From Actinomycetota bacterium (lineage in GTDB: Bacteria > Actinomycetota > Acidimicrobiia > Acidimicrobiales > RAAP-2): a stretch of 21,515 bases of DNA. Of the stretch, positions 6,997 to 14,259 are shown one piece after another. The stretch is from contig WLKR01000003.1 in the NCBI GenBank assembly GCA_009701115.1, positions 1 through 21,515 on the forward strand, given 5' to 3'. How positions within the stretch are numbered: position 1 is the stretch's first letter; each line of letters begins with the position of its first letter. The notes below the pieces were generated by a model. It ran no database searches. It saw only the letters and a list, made by a program, of their open reading frames with translations, and was not told where the DNA came from. The position numbers and the translations under genes were made by a program.

Positions 6997-8163
6997 ATGG
7001 CCGCATCAGTCCGCTCGGTCGCGTTGCTCGGAGCCACCGGCTCCATCGGCACACAAACGCTCGATGTGCTTCGCCGTTCACCGGAGCAGTTCAAACTCGT
7101 TGCGCTGTCGGGCGGGACGCGAACGCACGAATTAATTGCCATCGCTCGTGAATTTCGCGTGCCACTTGTGGGCGTGCTTAATGAGGATGATGCACAAATC
7201 GTTGCCGCCGAACTTCCGGGCGTCGATGTAGTGGTGGGCGATGCCGGTCTCGACAGCTTGGCGCGTAGTGCTGACGTGGTGGTCAATGCGGTGGTGGGCT
7301 TTGCCGGCCTCACCGCCACGCTGGCAGCGTTGGATGCCGGCAAGCGACTGGCGTTGGCTAACAAGGAGTCGCTGGTTGCGGCTGCTCCGCTGGTCGATCA
7401 AGTACGGGCCCACCGTGATTGCGATCTCGTACCCATTGACTCTGAGCACTGCGCCATTCACCAGTGTCTGGCCGGAGCTGATGCGACCGACGGGTATCGC
7501 TCGGTGAAGCGACTGCTCCTGACGGCATCGGGCGGTCCATTTCGTACGAAGAGTTTGAGCGAACTACAGCACGTGACGAAAGCCGACGCGCTCGCCCACC
7601 CCACGTGGGCCATGGGGCCGAAAATTACAATTGACTCGTCCACGCTCATGAACAAGGGTCTCGAAGTTCTCGAGGCCGCTGCTCTCTTTGGCATCGGCGT
7701 TGATCGCATTGACGTGGTGGTTCACCCCCAGTCCATCGTTCACTCCATGGTGGAGTATGTCGACGGTTCGACGCTGGCCCAGCTGTCGCACCCCGACATG
7801 CGTTTGCCTATTGCCTACTGCCTTGGCCTACCCGAACGTCTCGACCACAGTTGGGGTGCCATCTCCTTCACTGATGCGCTGACCTTGACCTTTGAGCCAC
7901 CAAATCGCCAGGCCTTTCCGGCTTTAGATTTGGCCTACGAGGCGGGACGTCGCGGGGGAGCGGCCCCGGCCTGGTTGAGTGCGGCCAATGAAGTGGCCGT
8001 CGAGGCCTTCCTGCAAGACCGCATTGTGTGGAGTGACATTATTCCAGTGGTAGCGCGCACACTCGATGCCTTTGACGGCGGACCACTGACTTGCGTGGAA
8101 GAACTTCGGGAGCACGACGGAAATTCTCGAAGGATCGCTGCCAAGATGGTCTCTGCCCTATGA
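6997..8163 (+). CDS. dxr: 1-deoxy-D-xylulose 5-phosphate reductoisomerase
   Basis: DXR converts deoxyxylulose phosphate to methylerythritol phosphate with NADPH, the first committed step of MEP isoprenoid synthesis and the fosmidomycin target. The 388-aa protein has the NADPH loop GATGSIG at residues 12-18. The metal ligands are Asp148 and Glu150 (PIDSEHCAIHQ) and Glu223 (MNKGLEVLEA). Active-site segments LTASGGPFR and HPTWAMGPKITIDSS, and HPQSIVHSMVE, are also intact. The ATG is two bases after cdsA and has no clear ribosome binding site, so it probably relies on coupling. The stop overlaps the rseP start by four bases (ATGA). Confidence 0.98.
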   Translation: MAASVRSVALLGATGSIGTQTLDVLRRSPEQFKLVALSGGTRTHELIAIAREFRVPLVGVLNEDDAQIVAAELPGVDVVVGDAGLDSLARSADVVVNAVVGFAGLTATLAALDAGKRLALANKESLVAAAPLVDQVRAHRDCDLVPIDSEHCAIHQCLAGADATDGYRSVKRLLLTASGGPFRTKSLSELQHVTKADALAHPTWAMGPKITIDSSTLMNKGLEVLEAAALFGIGVDRIDVVVHPQSIVHSMVEYVDGSTLAQLSHPDMRLPIAYCLGLPERLDHSWGAISFTDALTLTFEPPNRQAFPALDLAYEAGRRGGAAPAWLSAANEVAVEAFLQDRIVWSDIIPVVARTLDAFDGGPLTCVEELREHDGNSRRIAAKMVSAL

Positions 8164-9434
8164 GTACAGAGCCACGCGCAAGTTGGAAAGAAGTAGCGAT
8201 TGCCGTAATGGTCATCGTGCTCATGATTCGACTCGGTGGCTGGCTCCTGCCGGCTGTGATCGCCGCCGTCCTTCTCATGGTTGTCGGTCACGAGCTTGGT
8301 CACTTCCTGACGGCCAAATGGACCGGCATGAAGGCCACCGAGTTCTTCGTCGGCTTCGGTCCGCGAATCTGGTCCTTTCGTCGCGGTGAGACGGAGTACG
8401 GAATCAAGGCCCTTCCGCTTGGTGGCTACGTCAAGATCACGGGAATGTCGTCCCTGGAGCAACTAGACGACAGTGACGAACCTCGGAGTTACCGTGCGCA
8501 GAGCTACCCCCGTCGCTTGCTCGTCGCCTCAGCCGGCTCCATCATGCACGTCATCATGGCGTCGCTCCTATTGATCGTCTCCTACTCAGCTCTCGGGGTT
8601 CCCGACAGTTCTAAAATTCAGATTGCCGGCTTTACAAAGTGGGACGGACATATTAAGAACGTGGCCCAGCTCGCGGGTATCCAACGCGGTGACGTCGTCG
8701 AGCGCATTTCCAATCTCACCACTGGTCGAGTCACCGATGTGCACGGTGGTTCATCGCTGATTGATGCCGTGGCGGACTCTTCAAATGAGCCGCTCGAATT
8801 GACGATTCGTCGTGATGGTGCACTCCGGACCTTCACGGTCACACCCGTCGACGGACGCACACTGCACTCTGGTGGTGTGCAACTTGTGGCGCCCACAGAG
8901 CCGGCTCATGGCTTTCTGGGCATCTCCCTCGAGAATCCCAACAAGCGCGTCGCTCCGTGGACCGCGGTTCCCACCGTGGCCACCACCGTGGGAACCATGA
9001 TCAAAGACGCCACACTCTCGGTGCCCAAAATGTTCTCGCCGTCACAGCTCGGCAACCTCTTTAACAATGTGACCAACAACTCCGTTGGTCAACAGTCGGC
9101 CCAAACCGGCAATCGTCCCGTTTCGGGGGTTGGTGCGGTCCGCCTCGCGGTGGAGAGCGCACACGCCGGACCTCGTGAGTTCATTGCCCTTTTCGCGACC
9201 CTCAATATTTTCATTGGCGTACTGAACATGTTTCCGATGATGCCCTTGGACGGCGGTCTGGTGCTGGTGGCCACCTATGAACGGATTCGTACTCGCAAGG
9301 GTCAGCCTCGCTACCAGGCCGATCTCAATCGCCTGGCCCCCTTTGTTTTCCTCTTTCTGGGACTGCTGGCCTTCATCTTTCTCACCACGCTCTATCTCGA
9401 CATTGTGCACCCCATAAACAACCCCTTTCAGTAG
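8160..9434 (+). CDS. rseP: Site-2 intramembrane zinc protease RseP/Rip1
   Basis: This membrane metalloprotease cuts substrates such as anti-sigma factors inside the bilayer after a first cleavage; the actinobacterial member is called Rip1. The start ATG 8160 overlaps the dxr stop (ATGA) and gives 424 aa. The frame is open upstream within dxr, but the longer versions add residues that do not look like the family. The zinc site HELGH is at residues 44-48 in the first membrane region, followed by ALPLGGYVKI. A single PDZ domain lies around residues 165-260 (IQRGDVVERIS). The third zinc ligand is Asp364 in NMFPMMPLDGG. C-terminal hydrophobic segments follow. Location between dxr and ispG is typical of Actinobacteria. 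The substrate cannot be told from the sequence. Confidence 0.96.
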   Translation: MSTEPRASWKEVAIAVMVIVLMIRLGGWLLPAVIAAVLLMVVGHELGHFLTAKWTGMKATEFFVGFGPRIWSFRRGETEYGIKALPLGGYVKITGMSSLEQLDDSDEPRSYRAQSYPRRLLVASAGSIMHVIMASLLLIVSYSALGVPDSSKIQIAGFTKWDGHIKNVAQLAGIQRGDVVERISNLTTGRVTDVHGGSSLIDAVADSSNEPLELTIRRDGALRTFTVTPVDGRTLHSGGVQLVAPTEPAHGFLGISLENPNKRVAPWTAVPTVATTVGTMIKDATLSVPKMFSPSQLGNLFNNVTNNSVGQQSAQTGNRPVSGVGAVRLAVESAHAGPREFIALFATLNIFIGVLNMFPMMPLDGGLVLVATYERIRTRKGQPRYQADLNRLAPFVFLFLGLLAFIFLTTLYLDIVHPINNPFQ

Positions 9435-9472
9435 TGCGCCGGAACTCTTGAGCGACACGGCAGAATAGAACT

Positions 9473-10711
9473 GTGGAAGTCACCTCATCGCTCTTAACGC
9501 CCCGTCGCAAGACTCGTCAGATCTCGGTCGGCAACGTGCTCGTCGGTGGCGACGCTCCCATCACCATTCAGTCAATGACCACGACCAAGACGGCCAACGT
9601 TGACGGAACTCTGGAGCAGATTTACGCCCTAGCCGCCGCCGGTGCGGACCTTGTCCGCTGTACCTGCAACGAGCAAGAGGCCGCCGAAGGGTTGGCCCAG
9701 ATTGTTCCCCGGTCGCCCGTACCGATCATTGCCGACATTCACTTTCACGTCGAGATGGCTCTCGCCGCACTAGAAGCCGGCGTGCACGGGCTTCGTCTTA
9801 ACCCTGGCAACCTTCGCAAGCCCGAAGAGATCAAGCTCGTAGCCCGTGAGGCTAAAGACCGCGGTGTGCCGATTCGCATTGGCGTGAATGCGGGATCGCT
9901 TCACCCCGATCTCTACGCCAAGTACGGCGGGGCTACGCCCGAGGCTCTTGTCGAATCAGCGCAGATCGAACTGCGCTATTTCCAAGAAGTCGGTTTCGAC
10001 GACGTGAAGATTTCCGTAAAGGCCTCCAGTGTGGCTCTCATGATTGCGGCCTACCGTCTCGCGAGCGCCACCTTTGACTACCCACTCCACCTCGGCGTGA
10101 CCGAAGCCGGCCCTCTGCCTGGTGGGCTGCTGAAGGGCTCCGTAGGTATCGGTACCTTGCTCGCCGAGGGCATTGGCGACACCCTGCGCTACTCGCTTAC
10201 CGCCGACCCAGTCGAAGAGGCCAAGGCCGGTCGCCAACTACTTGAATCGCTCGGACTCCGCGAGCGCAAGGGTCTCGATCTCATTGCCTGCCCCAGCTGC
10301 GGCCGAGCCGAAGTAGACGTGATTAAAGTCGCGAACGAAGCGCAACAGGCGCTGCAAGAACTCAACCTGCCCATCCAGGTGGCCGTGATGGGCTGTGTGG
10401 TGAATGGTCCCGGAGAAGCACGCCATGCTGACCTCGGCATTGCGGCCGGCAAAAAGCGTGGCCACCTCTTCATCAAGGGGCAGATTGTTCGTGTCGTTCC
10501 CGAGGACGAGATGGTGCAGGCCCTGGTCGATGAAGCCAAGAAGCTGGTGGCCGAAGGCGTCGAAGCTCGCCTGGCGGCTCGTGATCTCAACGCCGAGAAA
10601 GAGGCCGAGGCCGATCGCGCCCTGTTGCTCGATGCCAAGGGCGCTGATGCCAATCGCGCGAATGAAAAGATCACCGAGATTCGTCGCCGAATCAACAACG
10701 TCGAGAAGTAG
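9473..10711 (+). CDS. ispG: 4-hydroxy-3-methylbut-2-enyl diphosphate synthase (GcpE)
   Basis: IspG reductively opens MEcPP to HMBPP using a [4Fe-4S] cluster, the penultimate MEP-pathway step. The TIM-barrel domain begins with the family pattern GDAPITIQSMTTTKT and has ADIHFH at residues 87-92. The cluster domain provides Cys273 and Cys276 (CPSCGR), Cys308 (MGCVVNGPGE) and Glu315. The protein is 412 aa; the conserved core ends around residue 365 and an Ala/Glu/Arg-rich helical tail of about 45 residues follows. The GTG start is 38 bases after rseP with no convincing ribosome binding site, but the N-terminus RRKTRQISVGNV aligns with the family. It shares the pathway with dxr nearby. Confidence 0.97.
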   Translation: MEVTSSLLTPRRKTRQISVGNVLVGGDAPITIQSMTTTKTANVDGTLEQIYALAAAGADLVRCTCNEQEAAEGLAQIVPRSPVPIIADIHFHVEMALAALEAGVHGLRLNPGNLRKPEEIKLVAREAKDRGVPIRIGVNAGSLHPDLYAKYGGATPEALVESAQIELRYFQEVGFDDVKISVKASSVALMIAAYRLASATFDYPLHLGVTEAGPLPGGLLKGSVGIGTLLAEGIGDTLRYSLTADPVEEAKAGRQLLESLGLRERKGLDLIACPSCGRAEVDVIKVANEAQQALQELNLPIQVAVMGCVVNGPGEARHADLGIAAGKKRGHLFIKGQIVRVVPEDEMVQALVDEAKKLVAEGVEARLAARDLNAEKEAEADRALLLDAKGADANRANEKITEIRRRINNVEK

Positions 10712-10741
10712 GATTTCCTTCATTCACTTCGAAGGAGCACC

Positions 10742-12151
10742 GTGGCACAGCCAGGCGTATTGACCCCTCAAAACGAGGACTTTCCCCGTTGGTACCAAGA
10801 CGTCGTAGCCAAGGCCGAAATGGCCGACAATGGCCCGGTTCGCGGCACCATGGTCATTCGTCCCTACGGCTATGCCATTTGGGAACACATTCAGTCCGAG
10901 ATTGACCGACGAATCAAGGCCGCCGGAGCCGAGAACGCCTACTTCCCACTGTTTATTCCCGAGAGCTACCTGAGCCGTGAAGCCGAACACGTCGAAGGCT
11001 TTAGTCCGGAACTCGCCGTTGTGACTCACGCCGGTGGCGAGAAGCTCAGCGAGCCTGTGGTGGTTCGTCCAACTTCTGAAACCGTCATTGGTGAATTCAT
11101 GGCCAAGTGGATCCAATCGCACCGTGACTTGCCATTGCTCTTAAACCAGTGGGCCAACGTAGTGCGCTGGGAACTTCGGCCCCGCATGTTTCTTCGGACC
11201 TCCGAGTTTCTCTGGCAGGAAGGCCACACGGCTCACGCTTCGTTTGAAGACGCGGCCACGTACGCCCGCAAGATTCATCACGAGGTCTACAACGACTTCA
11301 TCCAAAATGTGCTCGGGGTGCAGGTCTATTTGGGCATCAAGTCCAAGAGTGAGCGATTTGCCGGTGCAACCAACACGATGACCTGCGAGGGACTCATGCG
11401 CGACGGTAAGGCGCTCCAGATGGCTACGAGTCATGAACTGGGCCAGAACTTCGCCAAGGCCTTCGACATCAAGTTCCAAGATGAGAGTGGTACGGCGGCG
11501 TATTGCTACACCACATCGTGGGGCGCCTCAACTCGTCTCATCGGTGGCCTCATCATGTCTCACGGTGACGACAATGGTCTGGTCGTGCCTCCGCGTCTCG
11601 CGCCGATCCAAGCAGTCGTTCTCGCCGTGCGCGATGAAGAGTCAGTAAATAATGCGGCCGAGGAGATCTCTCGCCAACTTCTCGCTGCTGGTATTCGTGT
11701 GCGTACCGATCACGGACGAGGCAGTTTTGGTCGCCGCGTGACTGACTGGGAGATCAAGGGCGTGCCGGTTCGCGTTGAAGTGGGGCCCCGCGACCTAGCC
11801 GAAGGTCTCGTTACCTTGGCTCGTCGCGACACGGGGGAGAAGATTCAGGTGCGACTGGAAGAAGCGCCCGCACGGATTGTCACCCTGCTCGAAGAGATCC
11901 AACAGTCAATCTTGGAAAGTTCGCGCAGCGCCCTGGCGAGCCGTACGGTCGATGTGTCGAGTATTGCCGAGGCCGCCGAAGCGGCCAACGAGGGATTTGC
12001 CCGTCTCGGTTGGGACCTCGTTAAGGGCGAGGGTGAAGCCACGCTGCGTACGCAGGCCATTACCGTTCGCTGCCTACAACGGACCGACGGCTCGATGCCC
12101 GACAATGAAGACGAGGCCGGTTTGGTGGCCATCGTCGCCAAGAGCTACTAA
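10742..12151 (+). CDS. proS: Prolyl-tRNA synthetase, archaeal/eukaryotic (Thermus) type
   Basis: This class II synthetase charges tRNA-Pro. The 469-aa protein lacks the editing insertion found in the usual ~570-aa bacterial ProRS. Motifs EHVEGFSPELAVVTHAGG (82-99), RPTSETV (109-115), RTSEFLWQEGHTAHA (152-166) and the motif 3 region IGGLIMSHGDDNGLVVPPRL (267-286) are those of the Thermus/archaeal form. The anticodon domain covers about 288-390. The C-terminal domain keeps the terminal Tyr of this family (ends AKSY) but has only one Cys (Cys444), so the zinc site of the Thermus enzyme is lost. The GTG start is fixed by GAAGGAG four bases upstream. Editing of misacylated tRNA would need a separate factor, not seen here. 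A long gap with stem-loops follows. Confidence 0.96.
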   Translation: MAQPGVLTPQNEDFPRWYQDVVAKAEMADNGPVRGTMVIRPYGYAIWEHIQSEIDRRIKAAGAENAYFPLFIPESYLSREAEHVEGFSPELAVVTHAGGEKLSEPVVVRPTSETVIGEFMAKWIQSHRDLPLLLNQWANVVRWELRPRMFLRTSEFLWQEGHTAHASFEDAATYARKIHHEVYNDFIQNVLGVQVYLGIKSKSERFAGATNTMTCEGLMRDGKALQMATSHELGQNFAKAFDIKFQDESGTAAYCYTTSWGASTRLIGGLIMSHGDDNGLVVPPRLAPIQAVVLAVRDEESVNNAAEEISRQLLAAGIRVRTDHGRGSFGRRVTDWEIKGVPVRVEVGPRDLAEGLVTLARRDTGEKIQVRLEEAPARIVTLLEEIQQSILESSRSALASRTVDVSSIAEAAEAANEGFARLGWDLVKGEGEATLRTQAITVRCLQRTDGSMPDNEDEAGLVAIVAKSY

Positions 12152-12168
12152 GACCCGGTAGCAATGGC

Positions 12169-12197
12169 CCAAAAGCCTTATAAATTGGGGCTTTTGG
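12169..12197 (+). terminator. Stem-loop after proS, possible terminator
   Basis: CCAAAAGCC (12169-12177) pairs with GGCTTTTGG (12189-12197), a nine-base perfect stem with an 11-base AT-rich loop, beginning 17 bases after the proS stop. No T-run follows, so it is not a canonical intrinsic terminator. It could end or stabilise the proS message. TATAAA inside the loop also resembles a -10 box, without a matching -35. Confidence 0.45.
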
Positions 12198-12244
12198 AGA
12201 TTCAAAGAGCAAAATTGGCGTAATTCTGCTACCATATCTGAAAC

Positions 12245-12267
12245 AGTCCGCTACGGACGATTGGACT
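12245..12267 (+). promoter_or_regulatory. Mutually exclusive short stems in the rimP leader
   Basis: GTCCG (12246-12250) can pair with CGGAC (12254-12258) around a three-base loop. AGTCC (12245-12249) can alternatively pair with GGACT (12263-12267). The two stems share bases and cannot form together. They lie directly before an intrinsic terminator, an arrangement seen in transcription attenuators. The stems are short and chance pairing is possible. No clear promoter is identified upstream; TACCAT (12230-12235) is a weak -10 candidate. Confidence 0.3.
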
Positions 12268-12273
12268 CGTAAC

Positions 12274-12303
12274 ACGCGGGCCTTGGGCCCGCGTTTTGCT
12301 TTG
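12274..12303 (+). terminator. Intrinsic terminator upstream of rimP
   Basis: ACGCGGGCC (12274-12282) pairs with GGCCCGCGT (12286-12294) around a three-base loop, giving a nine-base GC-rich stem followed by TTTTGCTTT. This is the best rho-independent terminator shape in the window. It lies 122 bases after the proS stop and 37 bases before the rimP ATG. It may end the upstream transcript, or it may attenuate rimP-nusA expression if transcription starts just before it. Confidence 0.7.
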
Positions 12304-12340
12304 CCGGTCGTCGGTCGCGTGCAACAGAAAGGAGTAGAAA

Positions 12341-12838
12341 ATGGTTGACCTCACTACGCCCATTTCTGCTCTCTTGTTGCCCTTAGGGCTTGATCTCTAC
12401 GACCTTGAATTCACCAAGGGCAGCCTGAATGTCACCGTGAACAAGGACGGCGGGGTCGATGTCGACTCCCTGGCCAAGGCCAATCGCACGATTTCAGAGT
12501 GGCTCGACGAGAACGACCCGTTTCCGGGTCGTTACACCCTTGATGTCTCGAGCCCAGGTCTTGAGCGTCGTTTGCGAACTTCCACACACTTCACGACTGC
12601 CATTGGCACCCTGGTGACCTTGCGCGAAATGCGTAAGGGCGAAGCCACTCGTCGTCTCGAAGGCGAGCTCGTCAGTGTCACGGGCAACACCATTGTCTTG
12701 CGCGACAACAGCCTCGGTGAAATTTCTATTGACATCGACAACGTGGAGCGCGCGCGCACCGTCTTTGTCTGGGGTGCTACGGCCAAGCCCACCCCCTCTA
12801 AAGGTCGTCCCCAAACCAGTTCTAAAGGAAGGAAGTAG
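12341..12838 (+). CDS. rimP: Ribosome maturation factor RimP
   Basis: RimP assists 30S subunit assembly. The 165-aa protein has the N-terminal domain with LDLYDLEF and NVTVNKDGGVDVDSLAKANR, the hallmark YTLDVSSPGLERRL at the domain boundary, and a C-terminal SH3-like barrel up to about residue 145. A short Lys/Ser/Pro tail ends the protein. The ATG is preceded at six bases by AAAGGAG. nusA follows two bases after the stop, the conserved bacterial pairing. A terminator-like hairpin just upstream suggests this gene may begin a regulated transcription unit. Confidence 0.96.
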   Translation: MVDLTTPISALLLPLGLDLYDLEFTKGSLNVTVNKDGGVDVDSLAKANRTISEWLDENDPFPGRYTLDVSSPGLERRLRTSTHFTTAIGTLVTLREMRKGEATRRLEGELVSVTGNTIVLRDNSLGEISIDIDNVERARTVFVWGATAKPTPSKGRPQTSSKGRK

Positions 12839-12840
12839 TC

Positions 12841-13944
12841 ATGAGTTTTCGTGATGCACTCGGCGCGATGGCGCAAGAGGAAAATATTGAAGTAATGGAG
12901 CTGCTTAACGCGCTCGCCAACTCGATGCTGAAGGCCTACAAGAAGCGTCCCGACGCGGCCGAAGACGCTGAAGTTGAAATCAACCCCGAGACCGGCGCGA
13001 TCAAGATCATTGGTCTCGTTCTCGACGCGGAGGGCAACATTACCGACGAGTGGGATGCCACGCCAGCCGACTTTGGTCGCATCGTGGCTCGCAATGCCCG
13101 TCAGAACTTGCTCGACGCCATTGCTGAAATTCGCCGTCGCCACATGTACGAAGAGTTCGTGAATCGCGAGGGTGACATCGTGTCGGGCACCGTGCTGCCA
13201 GTTAACGAGAAGTTCCTCGACCGGTACACCAAGTTGAACATCGGTAAGGGCGAAGCAATGATGCCTCGCGCCGAGCAGATCAACATTGAGCACCTGACCG
13301 AAGGTCAGCGCGTCAAGGTGTATATCGTTGAAGTCCGTAACACCAACCAGGGCCCGTCGATCGTGGTTTCACGGACGCACCCCGCCCTGGTGGCCAAGTT
13401 GTTCGAGATCGAAGTACCGGAAATCGCTAGTGGCCTCGTAGAAATCAAGGCTCTTGCTCGTGAACCCGGGCACCGCTCCAAGGTGGCCGTGGCTAGCAAC
13501 GACTCAGACGTCGACCCCGTCGGTGCCTGTGTCGGTGCTCGTGGCTCACGAGTGCGCAACATTACGAACGAACTTCGTAATGAGCGCGTCGACATCGTGC
13601 CCTACAGCGATGACCCAGTCGAGTTCATTACGGCCGCCCTGCAGCCCGCCCGCATCCGTGAGGTCATCCTGGACGAGGAGACCGGTACCGCTACGGTCAT
13701 CGTGCAGGACCAGCAGCTCTCACTCGCCATTGGCAAAGAGGGCCAGAACGCCCGCCTCGCCGCCCGTTTGACTGGCTGGCGCATTGACATCCGTTCCGAT
13801 GTTGAGGAGTCTGAAGCGGCCGTTGAGGCCGAAGAGGCTCTGGTCGAAGAGGCTGAGTACGGCGACGTTGCAGTGGAGACGTCCGAAGAGATTTCTGAAG
13901 AAGTGGTCGTTGAGACCACCAATGAGGAAGAGGTCACGGAATAA
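12841..13944 (+). CDS. nusA: Transcription termination/antitermination factor NusA
   Basis: NusA binds RNA polymerase and nascent RNA and tunes pausing, termination and antitermination. The 367-aa protein has the RNAP-binding N-terminal domain (about 1-105), an S1 domain (about 110-185, starting GDIVSGTVLP) and two KH domains with loops GARGSR (232-237) and IGKEGQN (297-303). It ends in an acidic Glu/Val-rich tail (about 320-367) and lacks the acidic repeats of the E. coli protein, as is usual in Actinobacteria. The ribosome binding site GGAAGGAAG lies within the end of rimP. ylxR starts five bases after the stop. Confidence 0.97.
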   Translation: MSFRDALGAMAQEENIEVMELLNALANSMLKAYKKRPDAAEDAEVEINPETGAIKIIGLVLDAEGNITDEWDATPADFGRIVARNARQNLLDAIAEIRRRHMYEEFVNREGDIVSGTVLPVNEKFLDRYTKLNIGKGEAMMPRAEQINIEHLTEGQRVKVYIVEVRNTNQGPSIVVSRTHPALVAKLFEIEVPEIASGLVEIKALAREPGHRSKVAVASNDSDVDPVGACVGARGSRVRNITNELRNERVDIVPYSDDPVEFITAALQPARIREVILDEETGTATVIVQDQQLSLAIGKEGQNARLAARLTGWRIDIRSDVEESEAAVEAEEALVEEAEYGDVAVETSEEISEEVVVETTNEEEVTE

Positions 13945-13949
13945 CCCCG

Positions 13950-14213
13950 TTGCGGACCTGCGTCGTCTGCCGTGCCACCAAACCTGCGGGGGAGTTGGTA
14001 CGAGTGGGGTGCGATGTGGGGCGGTCGTGGTACCTCGGTACCGGAAACGGCCGTGGTGCGTGGTGGTGTCAAACCGGTGAATGCCGGCGAGATGTCCCCG
14101 CGGGCCGTCTAGTTCGGGCGCTTCGGCGTCCGGTCTCCTTGACAGACAGTGAAGCCATCGCTTCGCTTCTGAGGGGAGAGCACCTAGACAGCAGTGGAGT
14201 TGTGCGAGACTAG
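13950..14213 (+). CDS. ylxR: YlxR-family RNA-binding protein (RnpM-like)
   Basis: This small basic protein of 87 aa belongs to the YlxR family found between nusA and infB in many bacteria. The family pattern is present at the N-terminus (RTCVVCRATKPAGELVRV) and in the middle (GRGAWWC). The Bacillus protein has been linked to RNase P control; whether that holds here is not shown by the sequence. The TTG start is chosen because it gives the conserved N-terminus directly and is five bases after nusA. The last 15 or so residues are not conserved in any way I recognise. Confidence 0.88.
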   Translation: MRTCVVCRATKPAGELVRVGCDVGRSWYLGTGNGRGAWWCQTGECRRDVPAGRLVRALRRPVSLTDSEAIASLLRGEHLDSSGVVRD

Positions 14214-14259
14214 CAACCGTGTTTAACGACTGCGTTAGATACCGATTTGAGGAAGTGTT

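Noticed and set aside
8091..8159. Longer N-terminus for RseP starting inside dxr
   Set aside because: The extra residues are basic, unlike the family, and ATG 8160 makes a classic ATGA stop-start overlap with dxr.
9435..9472. Promoter for ispG (TTGAGC with AGAAT)
   Set aside because: Spacing between the two elements is only about 8 bases, too short for a sigma-70 promoter.
12200..12310. tRNA gene in the proS-rimP gap
   Set aside because: No cloverleaf, T-loop or acceptor stem could be found; the hairpins are better read as a leader and terminator.
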